In this document: piece after piece, positions 8,449-16,324 of the stretch | Numbering within the stretch: position 1 is the first letter of the stretch | Layout: every line of letters begins with the position of its first letter | From: an uncultured Planctomycetaceae bacterium | Lineage (GTDB): Bacteria; Planctomycetota; Planctomycetia; Pirellulales; Pirellulaceae | NCBI GenBank assembly: GCA_903927685.1 | Contig: CAIYOB010000973.1 | Location: forward strand, 1 to 35,151 | DNA: 35,151 nt | Direction: 5' to 3' | The notes under the pieces: model-generated | Database searches by the model: none | Told to the model about the DNA's origin: nothing | The model's input: only the letters and a program-made list of their open reading frames with translations | Program-made: the position numbers and the translations under genes

Positions 8449-11391
8449 CTACGAGCAGCCCATGCTGTTGCCGCAGTTATGGCACAGGTAGCAGTTGCCG
8501 TTGCGGACCGTGATCGCGCCACAGTTGTCGCACGACGGGGCATCGCTCTGGAACCGGGCGAACTGTTCGCTCCGAACCGTCACCGCCCCTGCACGCTCGA
8601 GTAACTCCAAGTCCACATTCTTGTCCGCTCGGCCGTGGCCGTTGCTCGAACCGTTGCCGGTCTCCGCAGTTCGGGCGGGCTTCTTCTCGGCCGGCTTGGC
8701 GACGACCGCATGGCCGCCTTCGCCCGCTCCGCCCTTCTCGCCCACGGGCAGCCCGTTGCTGGCCTCGCGGTACCCGTCCAGGAACGTGATGCCGAGCCAG
8801 CGGAAGATGTAGTCCACCACGCTCTTGGCAATCCGCACGTCCGGGTTGGTCGTGTGCCCCATCGGCTCGAACCGGGTGTGCGAGAACTTGTTGACCAGCA
8901 CCTCCGGCGGCACGCCGTACTGCAGGCAGATCGAGATCGCGGTCCCGAAGCAGTCCATCAGCCCGCCGACCGTGCTGCCCTCCTTGGCCATAATAATGAA
9001 CAACTCGCCGGGCCGGCCGTCCGGATACAAGCCGACGTTGATATAGCCCTCGTGCCCGCCAACGTTGAACTTGTGCGTCAGCGACTGGCGCGTGTCGGGC
9101 AGGCGTTCGCGACGCGGCTTGGAGACAACTTCCTTTTCCTTCTTCCCCTTGTCGCCCTCGCTCTTGGTCGACAGCGGCTGGCTCTGCTTGGACCCGTCGC
9201 GGTAGATCGCCAGCGCCTTGAGGCCCATCTTCCAGCCCCACGTGTACGCCTCGGCGATCTCCTCGGCCGTCGTGTCCGCGGGCATGTTGACCGTCTTGGA
9301 GATCGCCCCGGACAAGAAAGGCTGGGCCGCCGCCATCATGCGGATGTGGGCCCGCCAGGCAATGCTGCGGGAGCCGTTGGCCGGCTTGAAGGCACAGTCG
9401 AACACGCCCAGGTGCTCGTCGGCCAGCTCCGGCGCGCCTTCGATCGTGTCGTGCGCGTCGACGTACTTGATGATCGCCTCGATCTGCCGCTCGTCGTAGC
9501 CCAGCGACTGGAGCGCCGCCGGCACCGTGTTGTTGATGATCTTCAACATCCCGCCGCCAGCCAGTTGCTTGTACTTGACCAACGCGATATCCGGCTCGAT
9601 GCCTGTCGTGTCGCAGTCCATCATGAAGCTGATCGTCCCGGTCGGCGCCAGAACCGTCGCCTGGGCATTGCGGAAGCCTTGCCGGCGTCCGGTGGTCAAA
9701 ACCTGTTCCCAGACCTTGCGCGCGGCGTCCTTCAGGTACCGCGGGCCGGCATCGCTGATCTCCTCGACCGCCTCGCGGTGCATCTGCATCACGCGGAGCA
9801 TCGGCTCGCGGTTGTCGGCAAACATCTCGAACGGCCCCACGATCGCCGCCATCTCGGCGCTGGCCAAGTTGGCCGCCCCGTGCAGCAAAGCCGTAATCGA
9901 ACCGCACACGCTGTAGGCCGCCTCCGAGTCGTAGGGCAGGCCGCTGGACATCAAGAGGCTGCCCAAGTTGGAATACCCCAAGCCCAGCGGGCGATACAGG
10001 TGGCTGTTCAGGGCGATCCGGTCCGTGGGATAACTGGCGTGGTCGACCAGGATCTCCTGGGCGATGAAGAACACCCGGCAGGCCGCCTTGAAATGCTCGA
10101 CGTCGAATGTCCCGTCCGGCTGGCGGAACTTCATCAAGTTGATGCTGGACAGATTGCAGGCCGTATCGTCCAGGAACATGTACTCGCTGCACGGATTGCT
10201 GGCGTTGATCCGACCCGAATTGGGACAGGTGTGCCAGCGGTTGATCGTCGTGTCGTATTGGACCCCGGGGTCGCCGCAGGCCCAAGCGCACTCGGCCATG
10301 CGGTTCAGCAGCTTGCGGGCCTCGTAGACGGGCGGTTCCCCGCGGGCATTCTCCGTCACCCACCGCGTCACCCACTGGCCACCGCGTTGCGCGGTCTCCA
10401 TGAACTCGTCCGTCACGCGGACCGACAAATTGGCGTTCTGGAACAAGATCGAGCTGTAGGCTTCGCCGTTGAAGTTGGCCTCGTACTTGCCGCTTTCGAT
10501 CAGCGTGTGCGCCTTCTGCTCCTCCTTCCACTTGCACTCGATGAACTCCAGGATGTCGGGATGCCAGATCTTCAGCGACTGCATCTTGGCCGCCCGCCGC
10601 GTCTTGCCGCCCGACTTGACCACCGCCGCAATCTGGTCGTAGACCCGCATGAACGACAGCGGACCCGAAGGCCGGCCGCCGCCCGACAACTTCTCGCGGC
10701 ACGAGCGGATCGTCGACAGATCCGAGCCCGTACCGGATCCGAACTTGAACAACATGGCCTCGCTGGTGGCCAGCCGCATGATGTCTTCCATGTTGTCTTC
10801 GACGCTCTGAATGAAGCACGCCGAAGCCTGGGGATACTCGTACGGATTTTCCGGTTGAGCCACGCGGCGGGTCCGCACGTCATAGTGCCAATTGCACTTC
10901 GCTCCGGCCACGCCGTACTGGTGGTGCAGCCCCACGTTGAACCACACCGGCGAGTTGAACGAACCGTGTTGGTGCAGGCACAACCAAGTCAGGTCGCGAT
11001 AGAACCGCTCCGCGTCCGCCTGGCTGGCAAAATACCCATCCTGCTGGCCCCAATCGGCGATCGTGCGGGTCACGCGGTGAATCAATTGCCGCACGCTCCG
11101 CTCCCGCTCCCGCGTTCCGTTTTCGCCGTAGAAGTACTTGCTGACGACCACATTCGTCGCCAACTGGCTCCACGTCGCCGGAATCTCGCAATCGGTCTGC
11201 TCGAATAACACCTCGCCGTTCTCGTCCTTGATCGCCGCCGAACGCAACTCCCATTCGACCGTGTCAAACGGGCTGTCCGCGTCCGGGGGGCAAAACAGAG
11301 TCTCGATCCGCAACCCCGCACGCGAGTCGTGCGACGCGCGAGACTCCAGAGAAGTACCATGGATCGAAGGTCGTTCGGCAACAGTGGCCAT
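8449..11391 (-). CDS. nrdJ: Adenosylcobalamin-dependent (class II) ribonucleoside-diphosphate reductase
   Basis: This 980-residue cytoplasmic enzyme reduces ribonucleotides to deoxyribonucleotides using a cobalamin-derived thiyl radical. The catalytic core is clear. ASACFIQSV gives redox C192. SNPCSEYM gives N399, C401 (thiyl radical site) and E403. DDTACNLSSINL gives the second redox cysteine C412. Glycine-rich active-site segments follow, then GTISFMMDCDTTGIEPD. The C-terminal part contains the Cys/TSCPD-type region typical of NrdJ and ends in a Cys cluster (CDNCGAITVRNGNCYLCHNC), probably a zinc ribbon and thiol shuttle. The start is fixed by the ribosome site AAGGAG seven bases before the ATG at 11391. 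Upstream lie a sigma70-like promoter and two NrdR boxes. No class I or III reductase is in view. A cobalamin riboswitch was not seen in the leader. Confidence 0.97.
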   Translation of the reverse strand: MATVAERPSIHGTSLESRASHDSRAGLRIETLFCPPDADSPFDTVEWELRSAAIKDENGEVLFEQTDCEIPATWSQLATNVVVSKYFYGENGTRERERSVRQLIHRVTRTIADWGQQDGYFASQADAERFYRDLTWLCLHQHGSFNSPVWFNVGLHHQYGVAGAKCNWHYDVRTRRVAQPENPYEYPQASACFIQSVEDNMEDIMRLATSEAMLFKFGSGTGSDLSTIRSCREKLSGGGRPSGPLSFMRVYDQIAAVVKSGGKTRRAAKMQSLKIWHPDILEFIECKWKEEQKAHTLIESGKYEANFNGEAYSSILFQNANLSVRVTDEFMETAQRGGQWVTRWVTENARGEPPVYEARKLLNRMAECAWACGDPGVQYDTTINRWHTCPNSGRINASNPCSEYMFLDDTACNLSSINLMKFRQPDGTFDVEHFKAACRVFFIAQEILVDHASYPTDRIALNSHLYRPLGLGYSNLGSLLMSSGLPYDSEAAYSVCGSITALLHGAANLASAEMAAIVGPFEMFADNREPMLRVMQMHREAVEEISDAGPRYLKDAARKVWEQVLTTGRRQGFRNAQATVLAPTGTISFMMDCDTTGIEPDIALVKYKQLAGGGMLKIINNTVPAALQSLGYDERQIEAIIKYVDAHDTIEGAPELADEHLGVFDCAFKPANGSRSIAWRAHIRMMAAAQPFLSGAISKTVNMPADTTAEEIAEAYTWGWKMGLKALAIYRDGSKQSQPLSTKSEGDKGKKEKEVVSKPRRERLPDTRQSLTHKFNVGGHEGYINVGLYPDGRPGELFIIMAKEGSTVGGLMDCFGTAISICLQYGVPPEVLVNKFSHTRFEPMGHTTNPDVRIAKSVVDYIFRWLGITFLDGYREASNGLPVGEKGGAGEGGHAVVAKPAEKKPARTAETGNGSSNGHGRADKNVDLELLERAGAVTVRSEQFARFQSDAPSCDNCGAITVRNGNCYLCHNCGNSMGCS

Positions 11392-11563
11392 AAGTCAGCT
11401 CCTTCTGCAGGCGATTTCGCTCCGTCGAAAGCAAGAAATCCGCATCCTACGATGTCCGCTCGTCCGCTTGACGCGTCAGATCGATTTCCGTTTCGACCGA
11501 ACAGGAATCTGGGGAAATCAGAGGAAATAGGGTGGATAACAAAAGCGGCAAAGATGGCTTCAC

Positions 11564-11579
11564 CCACAACATATTGTAT
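11564..11579 (-). promoter_or_regulatory. NrdR box 1 upstream of nrdJ
   Basis: The 16-mer CCACAACATATTGTAT matches about 13 of 16 positions of the NrdR consensus (acaCwAtATaTwGtgt). It lies exactly 32 bp from the second box, about three helical turns, the usual NrdR arrangement. Given the promoter position, it would sit just inside the transcribed leader. This supports ATP/dATP-sensing NrdR repression of nrdJ. The nrdR gene itself is not in the window. Confidence 0.75.
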
Positions 11580-11595
11580 CCCGCACTTGCGTAGA

Positions 11596-11611
11596 CCACA
11601 ATATCTTGTGT
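11596..11611 (-). promoter_or_regulatory. NrdR box 2 upstream of nrdJ
   Basis: The 16-mer CCACAATATCTTGTGT matches about 14 of 16 positions of the NrdR consensus and is nearly palindromic. It begins immediately downstream of the predicted -10 element (11620-11625), overlapping the expected transcription start near 11612. A bound NrdR would block initiation. Confidence 0.8.
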
Positions 11612-11619
11612 CGGCCAGC

Positions 11620-11647
11620 AGTGTAACGAATTGTTAAAGTTCGTCAA
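11620..11647 (-). promoter_or_regulatory. Sigma70-like promoter of nrdJ
   Basis: Read on the minus strand, TTGACG (11647-11642) is followed after 16 bp by TACACT (11625-11620). That is five of six and four of six consensus matches. Transcription would start near 11612, at the edge of NrdR box 2, leaving a leader of about 220 bases before the nrdJ ATG. Confidence 0.65.
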
Positions 11648-11655
11648 CAGTCGCC

Positions 11656-11682
11656 CTAAAAATCTTTTCGGCGGCCGAAAAG
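11656..11682 (-). terminator. Intrinsic terminator pointing toward nrdJ
   Basis: CTTTTCGG (11664-11671) and CCGAAAAG (11675-11682) form a perfect 8-bp stem with a 3-base loop. On the minus strand it is followed by ATTTTTA. It would stop leftward transcription coming from the RAYT-element side about 10 bp before the nrdJ -35 box. It may be the terminator of a former upstream gene or an insulator of the nrdJ promoter. Confidence 0.5.
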
Positions 11683-11744
11683 GTGCTGGTTTCAAGGGAG
11701 AAATCCTGCCCTGACAGCGACGCTAGCATACCGGCCGGAGTGCA

Positions 11745-11774
11745 TTGGGGTCAGGTCTTGACATTTAACTTTTG
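11745..11774 (+). repeat. Left terminal inverted repeat of the RAYT element
   Basis: The repeat starts TTGGGGTCAGGTCTTG and ends ACATTTAACTTTTG. Its reverse complement lies at 12776-12805 with one mismatch (position 16, G against A). It ends 22 bases before the transposase ATG. Confidence 0.95.
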
Positions 11775-11796
11775 CTCGGATAGGTTTTTGCGGATT

Positions 11797-12792
11797 ATGG
11801 CTCGGCCCTTGCGGATCGAAATCGAGGACGGCTTGTATCATGTGACCAGCCGTGGTTGGGAACGGCGGGTTGTGGTGCGCGATGACCGCGACCGGCAGCG
11901 ATGGCTCGAACTGCTGGACCGCGTGGCGAGTCGCAGCGGCTGGCGAGTCTTCGCCTGGGGATTGATGAATAACCACTTCCATCTCTATCTGCGCACTCCG
12001 CAGCCTAATCTCTCCGCGGGGATGCACGACTTGAACTCAGGATACGCCAGCGCCTTCAACCGTCGTTACCGGCGGTGCGGGGCGCTGTTCCAAGGACGAT
12101 TCAAAGCCGTTGTGGTGGAGGATGAGTCGCACGCCTTGGAGTTGACACGCTACATTCACCTCAACCCAGTGCGGGCGTCGCTGGTGGACCGGCCCGACCA
12201 GTATGCCTGGAGCAGTTACCACGACTACCTGGGACTGCGACCTGCGCCCGCTTGGTTGGACTGGGAAACCGTCGTCAGCGAGTTGGGGAAGGACCGGCGG
12301 GCTGCGCGGTCCGCCTATCGGCGTTTTGTGGAAGCCGGCTTGTGTCAGCCGCCGAGGTCGCCGCTGGAGTCCGCCGTGGGCGGGATATTTCTGGGCGGCG
12401 GCGAGTGGGTGGAGCGGTGGCGGCAGCGTCTGTCCGCGGAGCCCGTTCGGGAAGGCGTGCCGGCCCAGCGGCAGCTGGCGTGGCGTCCGAGCCTGGAGGA
12501 GGTTGCCGAGGCGGTGAGCCAGGCGTTTGGCGTGGAGCGGGCGGAGTTGTCCGTGAGTCGGCGTCACGGGAACGAAGCCCGATCGGCGGCGATCTACCTG
12601 GCGCGCCAGGTGACGGATGCAGCGGTAGGAGCGATCGGCCAGTACTTCGGCGGCGTGAGTCTGGCCGCCATTTCGAAGCTGGTTGCGCGAGTGGAGGATC
12701 GGCGTGGACAGGATCGTGCCTGGGATCGGCGCCTGACCGAGCTCGCGGAACGTCTGCGAACGAGCCGAGTTGCCCCAAAAGTTAAATGTTAA
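11797..12792 (+). CDS. REP-associated tyrosine transposase (Y1/HUH, RAYT) with DnaA-like C-terminal domain
   Basis: This is a 331-residue single-strand DNA transposase. The N-terminal IS200-like Y1 domain opens MARPLRIEIEDGLYHVTSRG. It has the HUH pair in GLMNNHFHLYL (H60 and H62) and the probable nucleophile Y119 in RYIHLNPVRA, a hallmark of RAYTs. WSSYHDYLG near residue 138 is also typical. Residues about 235-305 (SLEEVAEAVSQAFGVE onward) resemble the DnaA C-terminal helix-turn-helix seen in some RAYT groups. The frame is open back to a GTG at 11683, but the ATG at 11797 fits the family start and lies inside the repeat-bounded unit. The last codons and the stop (KVKC-stop) are made by the right inverted repeat. 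RAYTs are usually domesticated and linked to spreading of REP/REPIN palindromes. Confidence 0.93.
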   Translation: MARPLRIEIEDGLYHVTSRGWERRVVVRDDRDRQRWLELLDRVASRSGWRVFAWGLMNNHFHLYLRTPQPNLSAGMHDLNSGYASAFNRRYRRCGALFQGRFKAVVVEDESHALELTRYIHLNPVRASLVDRPDQYAWSSYHDYLGLRPAPAWLDWETVVSELGKDRRAARSAYRRFVEAGLCQPPRSPLESAVGGIFLGGGEWVERWRQRLSAEPVREGVPAQRQLAWRPSLEEVAEAVSQAFGVERAELSVSRRHGNEARSAAIYLARQVTDAAVGAIGQYFGGVSLAAISKLVARVEDRRGQDRAWDRRLTELAERLRTSRVAPKVKC

Positions 12793-12805
12793 GACCTGAC
12801 CCCAA
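12776..12805 (-). repeat. Right terminal inverted repeat of the RAYT element
   Basis: This is the inverted copy of 11745-11774, beginning CAAAAGTTAAATGTTAAGAC. It overlaps the last five codons and stop of the transposase gene, so end sequence and coding sequence are under joint constraint. Confidence 0.95.
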
Positions 12806-12825
12806 GATATTGAGCGGAGGCTTTC

Positions 12826-14676
12826 ATGAGACATCCGGTCATGGTTGTTACGCTCCTGTTGCTGGTGCCATGGCACGCGGACGCGCAGACCGCCGTGCCA
12901 CAGAACCTGGACGACCTGTGGGCCGACTTTGCGGGCCTGGACCGCGACACGCCCCTGGAAGCTGAAACGCTGCACGCCTGGAACGAAGGCGAACTCGTTT
13001 GCCGGATCGTGCGTTTCCAGGTCGGGGTGTTCAAGGGGACGGCGTCACGGGTCGCGGCCTTTTACGTGTTTCCCCGGAGCGGCGCGAAGCTGCCTGCGCT
13101 GCTGCAGCTGCACGGCGGCGGACAGTCCGCCAGCTTGGACGCCGCGGTCACCGACGCGCGGCGCGGGTACGCGAGCCTGTCGCTGAACTGGGGTGGAAAC
13201 AAACTGAACTTCGGCCGCTTTCCCGTGAACTACGACGGTCCCCAGACTGATTGGGGAAAACTCGACGCCACGCATCCGCCCCAGCGCAACCCAGTGAATC
13301 ACTTCGCCGGGCCGCTGACGCCCGACGAGTTCACACTGGACGCCGTGGAATCGCCGCGGAACAGCAACTGGTTCCTCGTGCTCGTGGCGGCCCGGCGCGC
13401 GGTCACCTTCCTCGAGCGGCAACCCGAGGTCGATCCCGCCCGGATCGGCGTCTACGGGCATTCGATGGGCGGCAAGTTGACGACGGATCTGGCGGGGATC
13501 GAGCCGCGGATCCGGGCCGCCGTGCCGTCCTGCGGCGGTGCCGGCGACATTCTGGACAGCCAGACGGATCTGCCCGGCTGTGTCAAGAAGTCGCTCTCCG
13601 CGCTCGAACTGGCTTGCATCTCCGACAATGCTTACCTCCCGCGCATCACGTGCCCGATCCTCTGGCTGTCGCCGACGAACGATTTCCATGCCCCGCTCGG
13701 CAACATGGCCTGGAACTGGCGCAACCTGCCCGACGACCGCACCCGCTTCAGTATCTCGCCCCACCTGAACCACCGCCACACCGACGAGCATTCCATCACG
13801 CAGCACTTGTGGTTCGAGCAGCACCTGAAGGGCGCCTTTACCATGCCGCCCAGCCCGCAAGTGACGGTGGATCTGCAGACCGCCGACGGCATCCCGGCGC
13901 TCGCCGTGACCCCCGCCGACTCGCTGCCCGTCCAACGCGTCGACATTTACTACTCGACCGACCCCCACGAACTGACTCGGTTTTGGCGGACGGCGCCGGC
14001 GGTCGGCGATGGTCGGGTATGGCAGGCGAAGTGCCCCGTATTGAGCCTCGATCAGCCGCTGTTCGCTTTTGCCAATGCGGTCTACGAGTTGCCCGAATGC
14101 TATCGCGTCGTCGCGGTGCCGGCGGGCAGTCGCAACACGGACGTGTTCGCCATCAGTTCGCGGGTCCGCTCGGTCAGTGCGGCGGAACTGCACAGCGCCG
14201 GGATCCGGGCGACCGCCAAACGCGAGCGGCTGATCGACGACGGCAGCCGCGGCTGGCAGGACTGGTATCGGCTGAACTGGGATCATCCGCCGCTGTGGCA
14301 GGCCGTCACACGCAAGCTGAAGGACGCCCAATGGCGCGGCCCGGACGGCGCGCGCCTGGTTTGGGAGATGCAGCCCGCGGCGGATTGCACGCTGGTGGTC
14401 AAGATCAGCACGAACGCCTGGGGCGCCTTTGCGCCCGGCCAGCCCGCCGTCGACCACGTCGCCGAAAAGCAACTTCGGGGCGGCCCGGATTGGCAAACGA
14501 TCGCGGTCGGTCTCGAAGAGTTCACGCCCCCGCTCGCGAATTGGCGAACGGTGACCGAACTGACGCTCACGCCGGCCCGCGAAGCCGCCGACGGACGGCG
14601 GAACCGGCCCGTCGCCGGCGTCCCGTGGGAAGGCCCGCGGGAGGTCCGCAACCTCCGCTGGGAAGGCGGCGAGTAA
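12826..14676 (+). CDS. Exported alpha/beta hydrolase (acetylxylan-esterase/dienelactone-hydrolase-like)
   Basis: This 616-residue protein starts 21 bp after the RAYT element with a strong ribosome site (GGAGG). A signal peptide spans residues 1-20 (VTLLLLVPWHADA). The alpha/beta hydrolase core has an oxyanion segment (LLQLHGGGQ, about 92-100), the nucleophile elbow GHSMGG with S213, a likely acid D286 (LSPTNDFHAP), and a His among HLNHRHTDEHS (313-322). This is the layout of secreted acyl or carbohydrate esterases; the substrate is not determined. About 280 further residues form a beta-rich C-terminal part of unknown role (residues about 340-616), in which SNAWGAFAPG-like segments suggest a binding module. 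It faces the carbohydrate-enzyme genes at 14.9-20.9 kb convergently, so a role in deacylating plant- or algal-type polysaccharide is an inference from context. Confidence 0.85.
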   Translation: MRHPVMVVTLLLLVPWHADAQTAVPQNLDDLWADFAGLDRDTPLEAETLHAWNEGELVCRIVRFQVGVFKGTASRVAAFYVFPRSGAKLPALLQLHGGGQSASLDAAVTDARRGYASLSLNWGGNKLNFGRFPVNYDGPQTDWGKLDATHPPQRNPVNHFAGPLTPDEFTLDAVESPRNSNWFLVLVAARRAVTFLERQPEVDPARIGVYGHSMGGKLTTDLAGIEPRIRAAVPSCGGAGDILDSQTDLPGCVKKSLSALELACISDNAYLPRITCPILWLSPTNDFHAPLGNMAWNWRNLPDDRTRFSISPHLNHRHTDEHSITQHLWFEQHLKGAFTMPPSPQVTVDLQTADGIPALAVTPADSLPVQRVDIYYSTDPHELTRFWRTAPAVGDGRVWQAKCPVLSLDQPLFAFANAVYELPECYRVVAVPAGSRNTDVFAISSRVRSVSAAELHSAGIRATAKRERLIDDGSRGWQDWYRLNWDHPPLWQAVTRKLKDAQWRGPDGARLVWEMQPAADCTLVVKISTNAWGAFAPGQPAVDHVAEKQLRGGPDWQTIAVGLEEFTPPLANWRTVTELTLTPAREAADGRRNRPVAGVPWEGPREVRNLRWEGGE

Positions 14677-14922
14677 GCCCCGGGACTCTCCCTGCCAGTC
14701 GCCTGGTACGCGACTTGGAGACGGACCAGAGAGGCGGAGGGCGGGGGGAGATGTAGAGAAGACGAGGGGCCAGCCGGAGACGCGCCAACTGGCAACGCCG
14801 CGCCCGGTCAGGGAATCCATGCCCGACGCGGTGTCGCGCCGGCCGGTGGCAGCGGTGCTCGACCAGCGCATCCGCCACCCGGCAGTCAACGACGCGGCGG
14901 GCAGCGATCGGCTGGCAGGCGA

Positions 14923-16227
14923 TCAACGGCTCCTGATGCCGAACGTCCGCTGGATGGCCTCGACTCGTGCGGTGCCGGTCCGCTCTTCGGGCAACAGAAA
15001 ACAGCCCTCCGTCCATTCGTTCCAGGCGTTGATGAGCACCGCAAACGGCTGGCGCGGGTCCTGTTCGACGTGCCTGGCCGCCTCACGCAGCAGTTGCTCG
15101 AATCGCTCGGGCGTGCTGCCGACAACGACCGGACCGTAGGGATACTCGTGCCTTCCGCTCTCCGGCGCCACGGGAAACGGCCAGGGGACATCCTGGCGGC
15201 AGCGCGGCGTGACATCCCAGCCCGTCGTCACCACGGGCAGGTTCACCAGCGGCGCCGCGGCGGTCATCTTCTGCCAGTGGTCCCGGTGCGCCTGCATGAG
15301 ATCTTCGTACTGCTCGATCAGGTCGGGGCTGGGTTTGCCCGTCGAATTGACGTTGTATCGGCTGGTACTCGAAAACCCCGCCTCCATGAGGATCGCGGCC
15401 GACTTAGGATCGGCGACCATGCCGTTCCAATGCATCGGCGGCAGGCCGGCCTGGCGGAGCCGTTGGTCCATCTTCTGCAGCAACTGAGCAGTCTCCCGGG
15501 GGCCGCCCAGTTGCTTCACGAATTCCGTAGCCTGGAAGATGCTGAAGAACAGACGCCCCTCCACCTGCCAGTAATTCGGCTGGCGGAAGTAGTGCTCGAC
15601 GCAGTAGTCCATGACCCGCTCCAGGTCGCGCGGCGAGTGGCGCGAGGGCAGCCAAACGGTTCGCTCCTTGGTCAAGTCCGGACAGAACTGATCCCGGCGG
15701 TGATGATTGGCCCACATGAGTGCAAACTTCATGCGGTCTCGATTGGCGGCCTGCAGGAAGCCCCGCTCCAGGGCCTCCTCCATATTCTTCACGCCGCTGT
15801 ACCAGTACCAGTCGAACAGGAAGACGTCGACCCCGTGGTCGGCCGCCAGGTCGATCTCGCGCGCGGACCACTGCGGGTCGCTCTCGTCGAAGTAGCCCCA
15901 CGTGGGCCGCAGCGGCTGGTCGTGTCCGGGAAAGCGGGGTACCGCGGCCTTGACGCCTTCCCACTCTGTCCAGCCTTCGCCTTTCCAGGCGTTACCGTGA
16001 TCGTAGCTGTGCCAGTGAGGGTAATAGACGGCGACCACGTCCGGACGCCTCCGGGCATCGTCTCCCGCAGGCCCCACGGAACAGATACCGCCCAGGACCG
16101 CCGCGCCGACGATCAACCGCAGGACGGCGGAAAGCACCTTCGCGGCCCGGCACGCTGTCCCGACCGGATCGGGTCGAAGCCCCAACCTACGCTGATTGCC
16201 GCCTTCCAGCCCCGTTCGCTTCTTCAT
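14923..16227 (-). CDS. Exported GH99-like (endo-mannosidase/WbsX-type) glycoside hydrolase
   Basis: This 434-residue protein has an AGGAGG ribosome site before the ATG at 16227. An N-terminal basic stretch precedes a hydrophobic export segment (about residues 29-50). The body is the TIM-barrel GH99/WbsX family: it opens VVAVYYPHWHSYD, then GEGWTEWEGVKAA, then a barrel strand VDVFLFDWYWYSGVKNMEEA, and closes with FAVLINAWNEWTEG, the Asn-Trp-Glu signature of the family. Family members include endo-alpha-mannosidases and proteins of unknown activity next to glycan loci. The precise linkage cut is unknown. It is the last of three same-strand genes (lyase-like, GH13, GH99-like) with gaps of 55 and 97 bp, probably one operon. 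The 97-bp gap before it holds a small GGGTGTCACCC palindrome. Confidence 0.85.
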   Translation of the reverse strand: MKKRTGLEGGNQRRLGLRPDPVGTACRAAKVLSAVLRLIVGAAVLGGICSVGPAGDDARRRPDVVAVYYPHWHSYDHGNAWKGEGWTEWEGVKAAVPRFPGHDQPLRPTWGYFDESDPQWSAREIDLAADHGVDVFLFDWYWYSGVKNMEEALERGFLQAANRDRMKFALMWANHHRRDQFCPDLTKERTVWLPSRHSPRDLERVMDYCVEHYFRQPNYWQVEGRLFFSIFQATEFVKQLGGPRETAQLLQKMDQRLRQAGLPPMHWNGMVADPKSAAILMEAGFSSTSRYNVNSTGKPSPDLIEQYEDLMQAHRDHWQKMTAAAPLVNLPVVTTGWDVTPRCRQDVPWPFPVAPESGRHEYPYGPVVVGSTPERFEQLLREAARHVEQDPRQPFAVLINAWNEWTEGCFLLPEERTGTARVEAIQRTFGIRSR

Positions 16228-16324
16228 CTCGAATTCCTCCTGTCATCATTGGGTGTCACCCACACGAGCCAGTGGCAACGCTCATGGGCCAACCGCCCGG
16301 CGTCTGCTAAGGACTCGGCCTCCG

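Larger units (their letters stand above)
11745..12805 (+). mobile_element. Single-gene RAYT element bounded by 30-bp inverted repeats
   Basis: A 1061-bp unit contains one complete REP-associated tyrosine transposase gene and terminal inverted repeats (11745-11774 and 12776-12805) identical at 29 of 30 positions. It sits between the nrdJ control region and the hydrolase gene, with no obvious target duplication at its edges. The only other sequence inside is a 22-base gap before the start codon. The tight fit of ends to gene suggests an intact or recently active unit. Confidence 0.8.

Noticed and set aside
8635..11208. Long open frame of 857 codons on the plus strand opposite nrdJ
   Set aside because: It is antisense to a clearly identified enzyme; its protein has no recognisable domain and its composition is that of a GC-rich shadow frame.
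11392..11744. Possible cobalamin riboswitch controlling nrdJ
   Set aside because: No B12-box-like element or conserved aptamer pattern was found; NrdR boxes and a promoter explain the region.
13045..14889. Long open frame of 614 codons opposite the alpha/beta hydrolase, plus a third long frame at 13251-14756
   Set aside because: The hydrolase frame has signal peptide, ribosome site and catalytic motifs; the others lack any and are GC-skew artefacts.
14677..14922. Possible decayed gene or terminator in the convergent gap
   Set aside because: Only a weak stem (14696-14702 with 14710-14717) is present and no frame has coding features.
16228..16324. Possible further dispersed repeat in the gap between the GH13 and GH99-like genes
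   Set aside because: Only a small GGGTGTCACCC palindrome is seen and no second copy occurs in the window.
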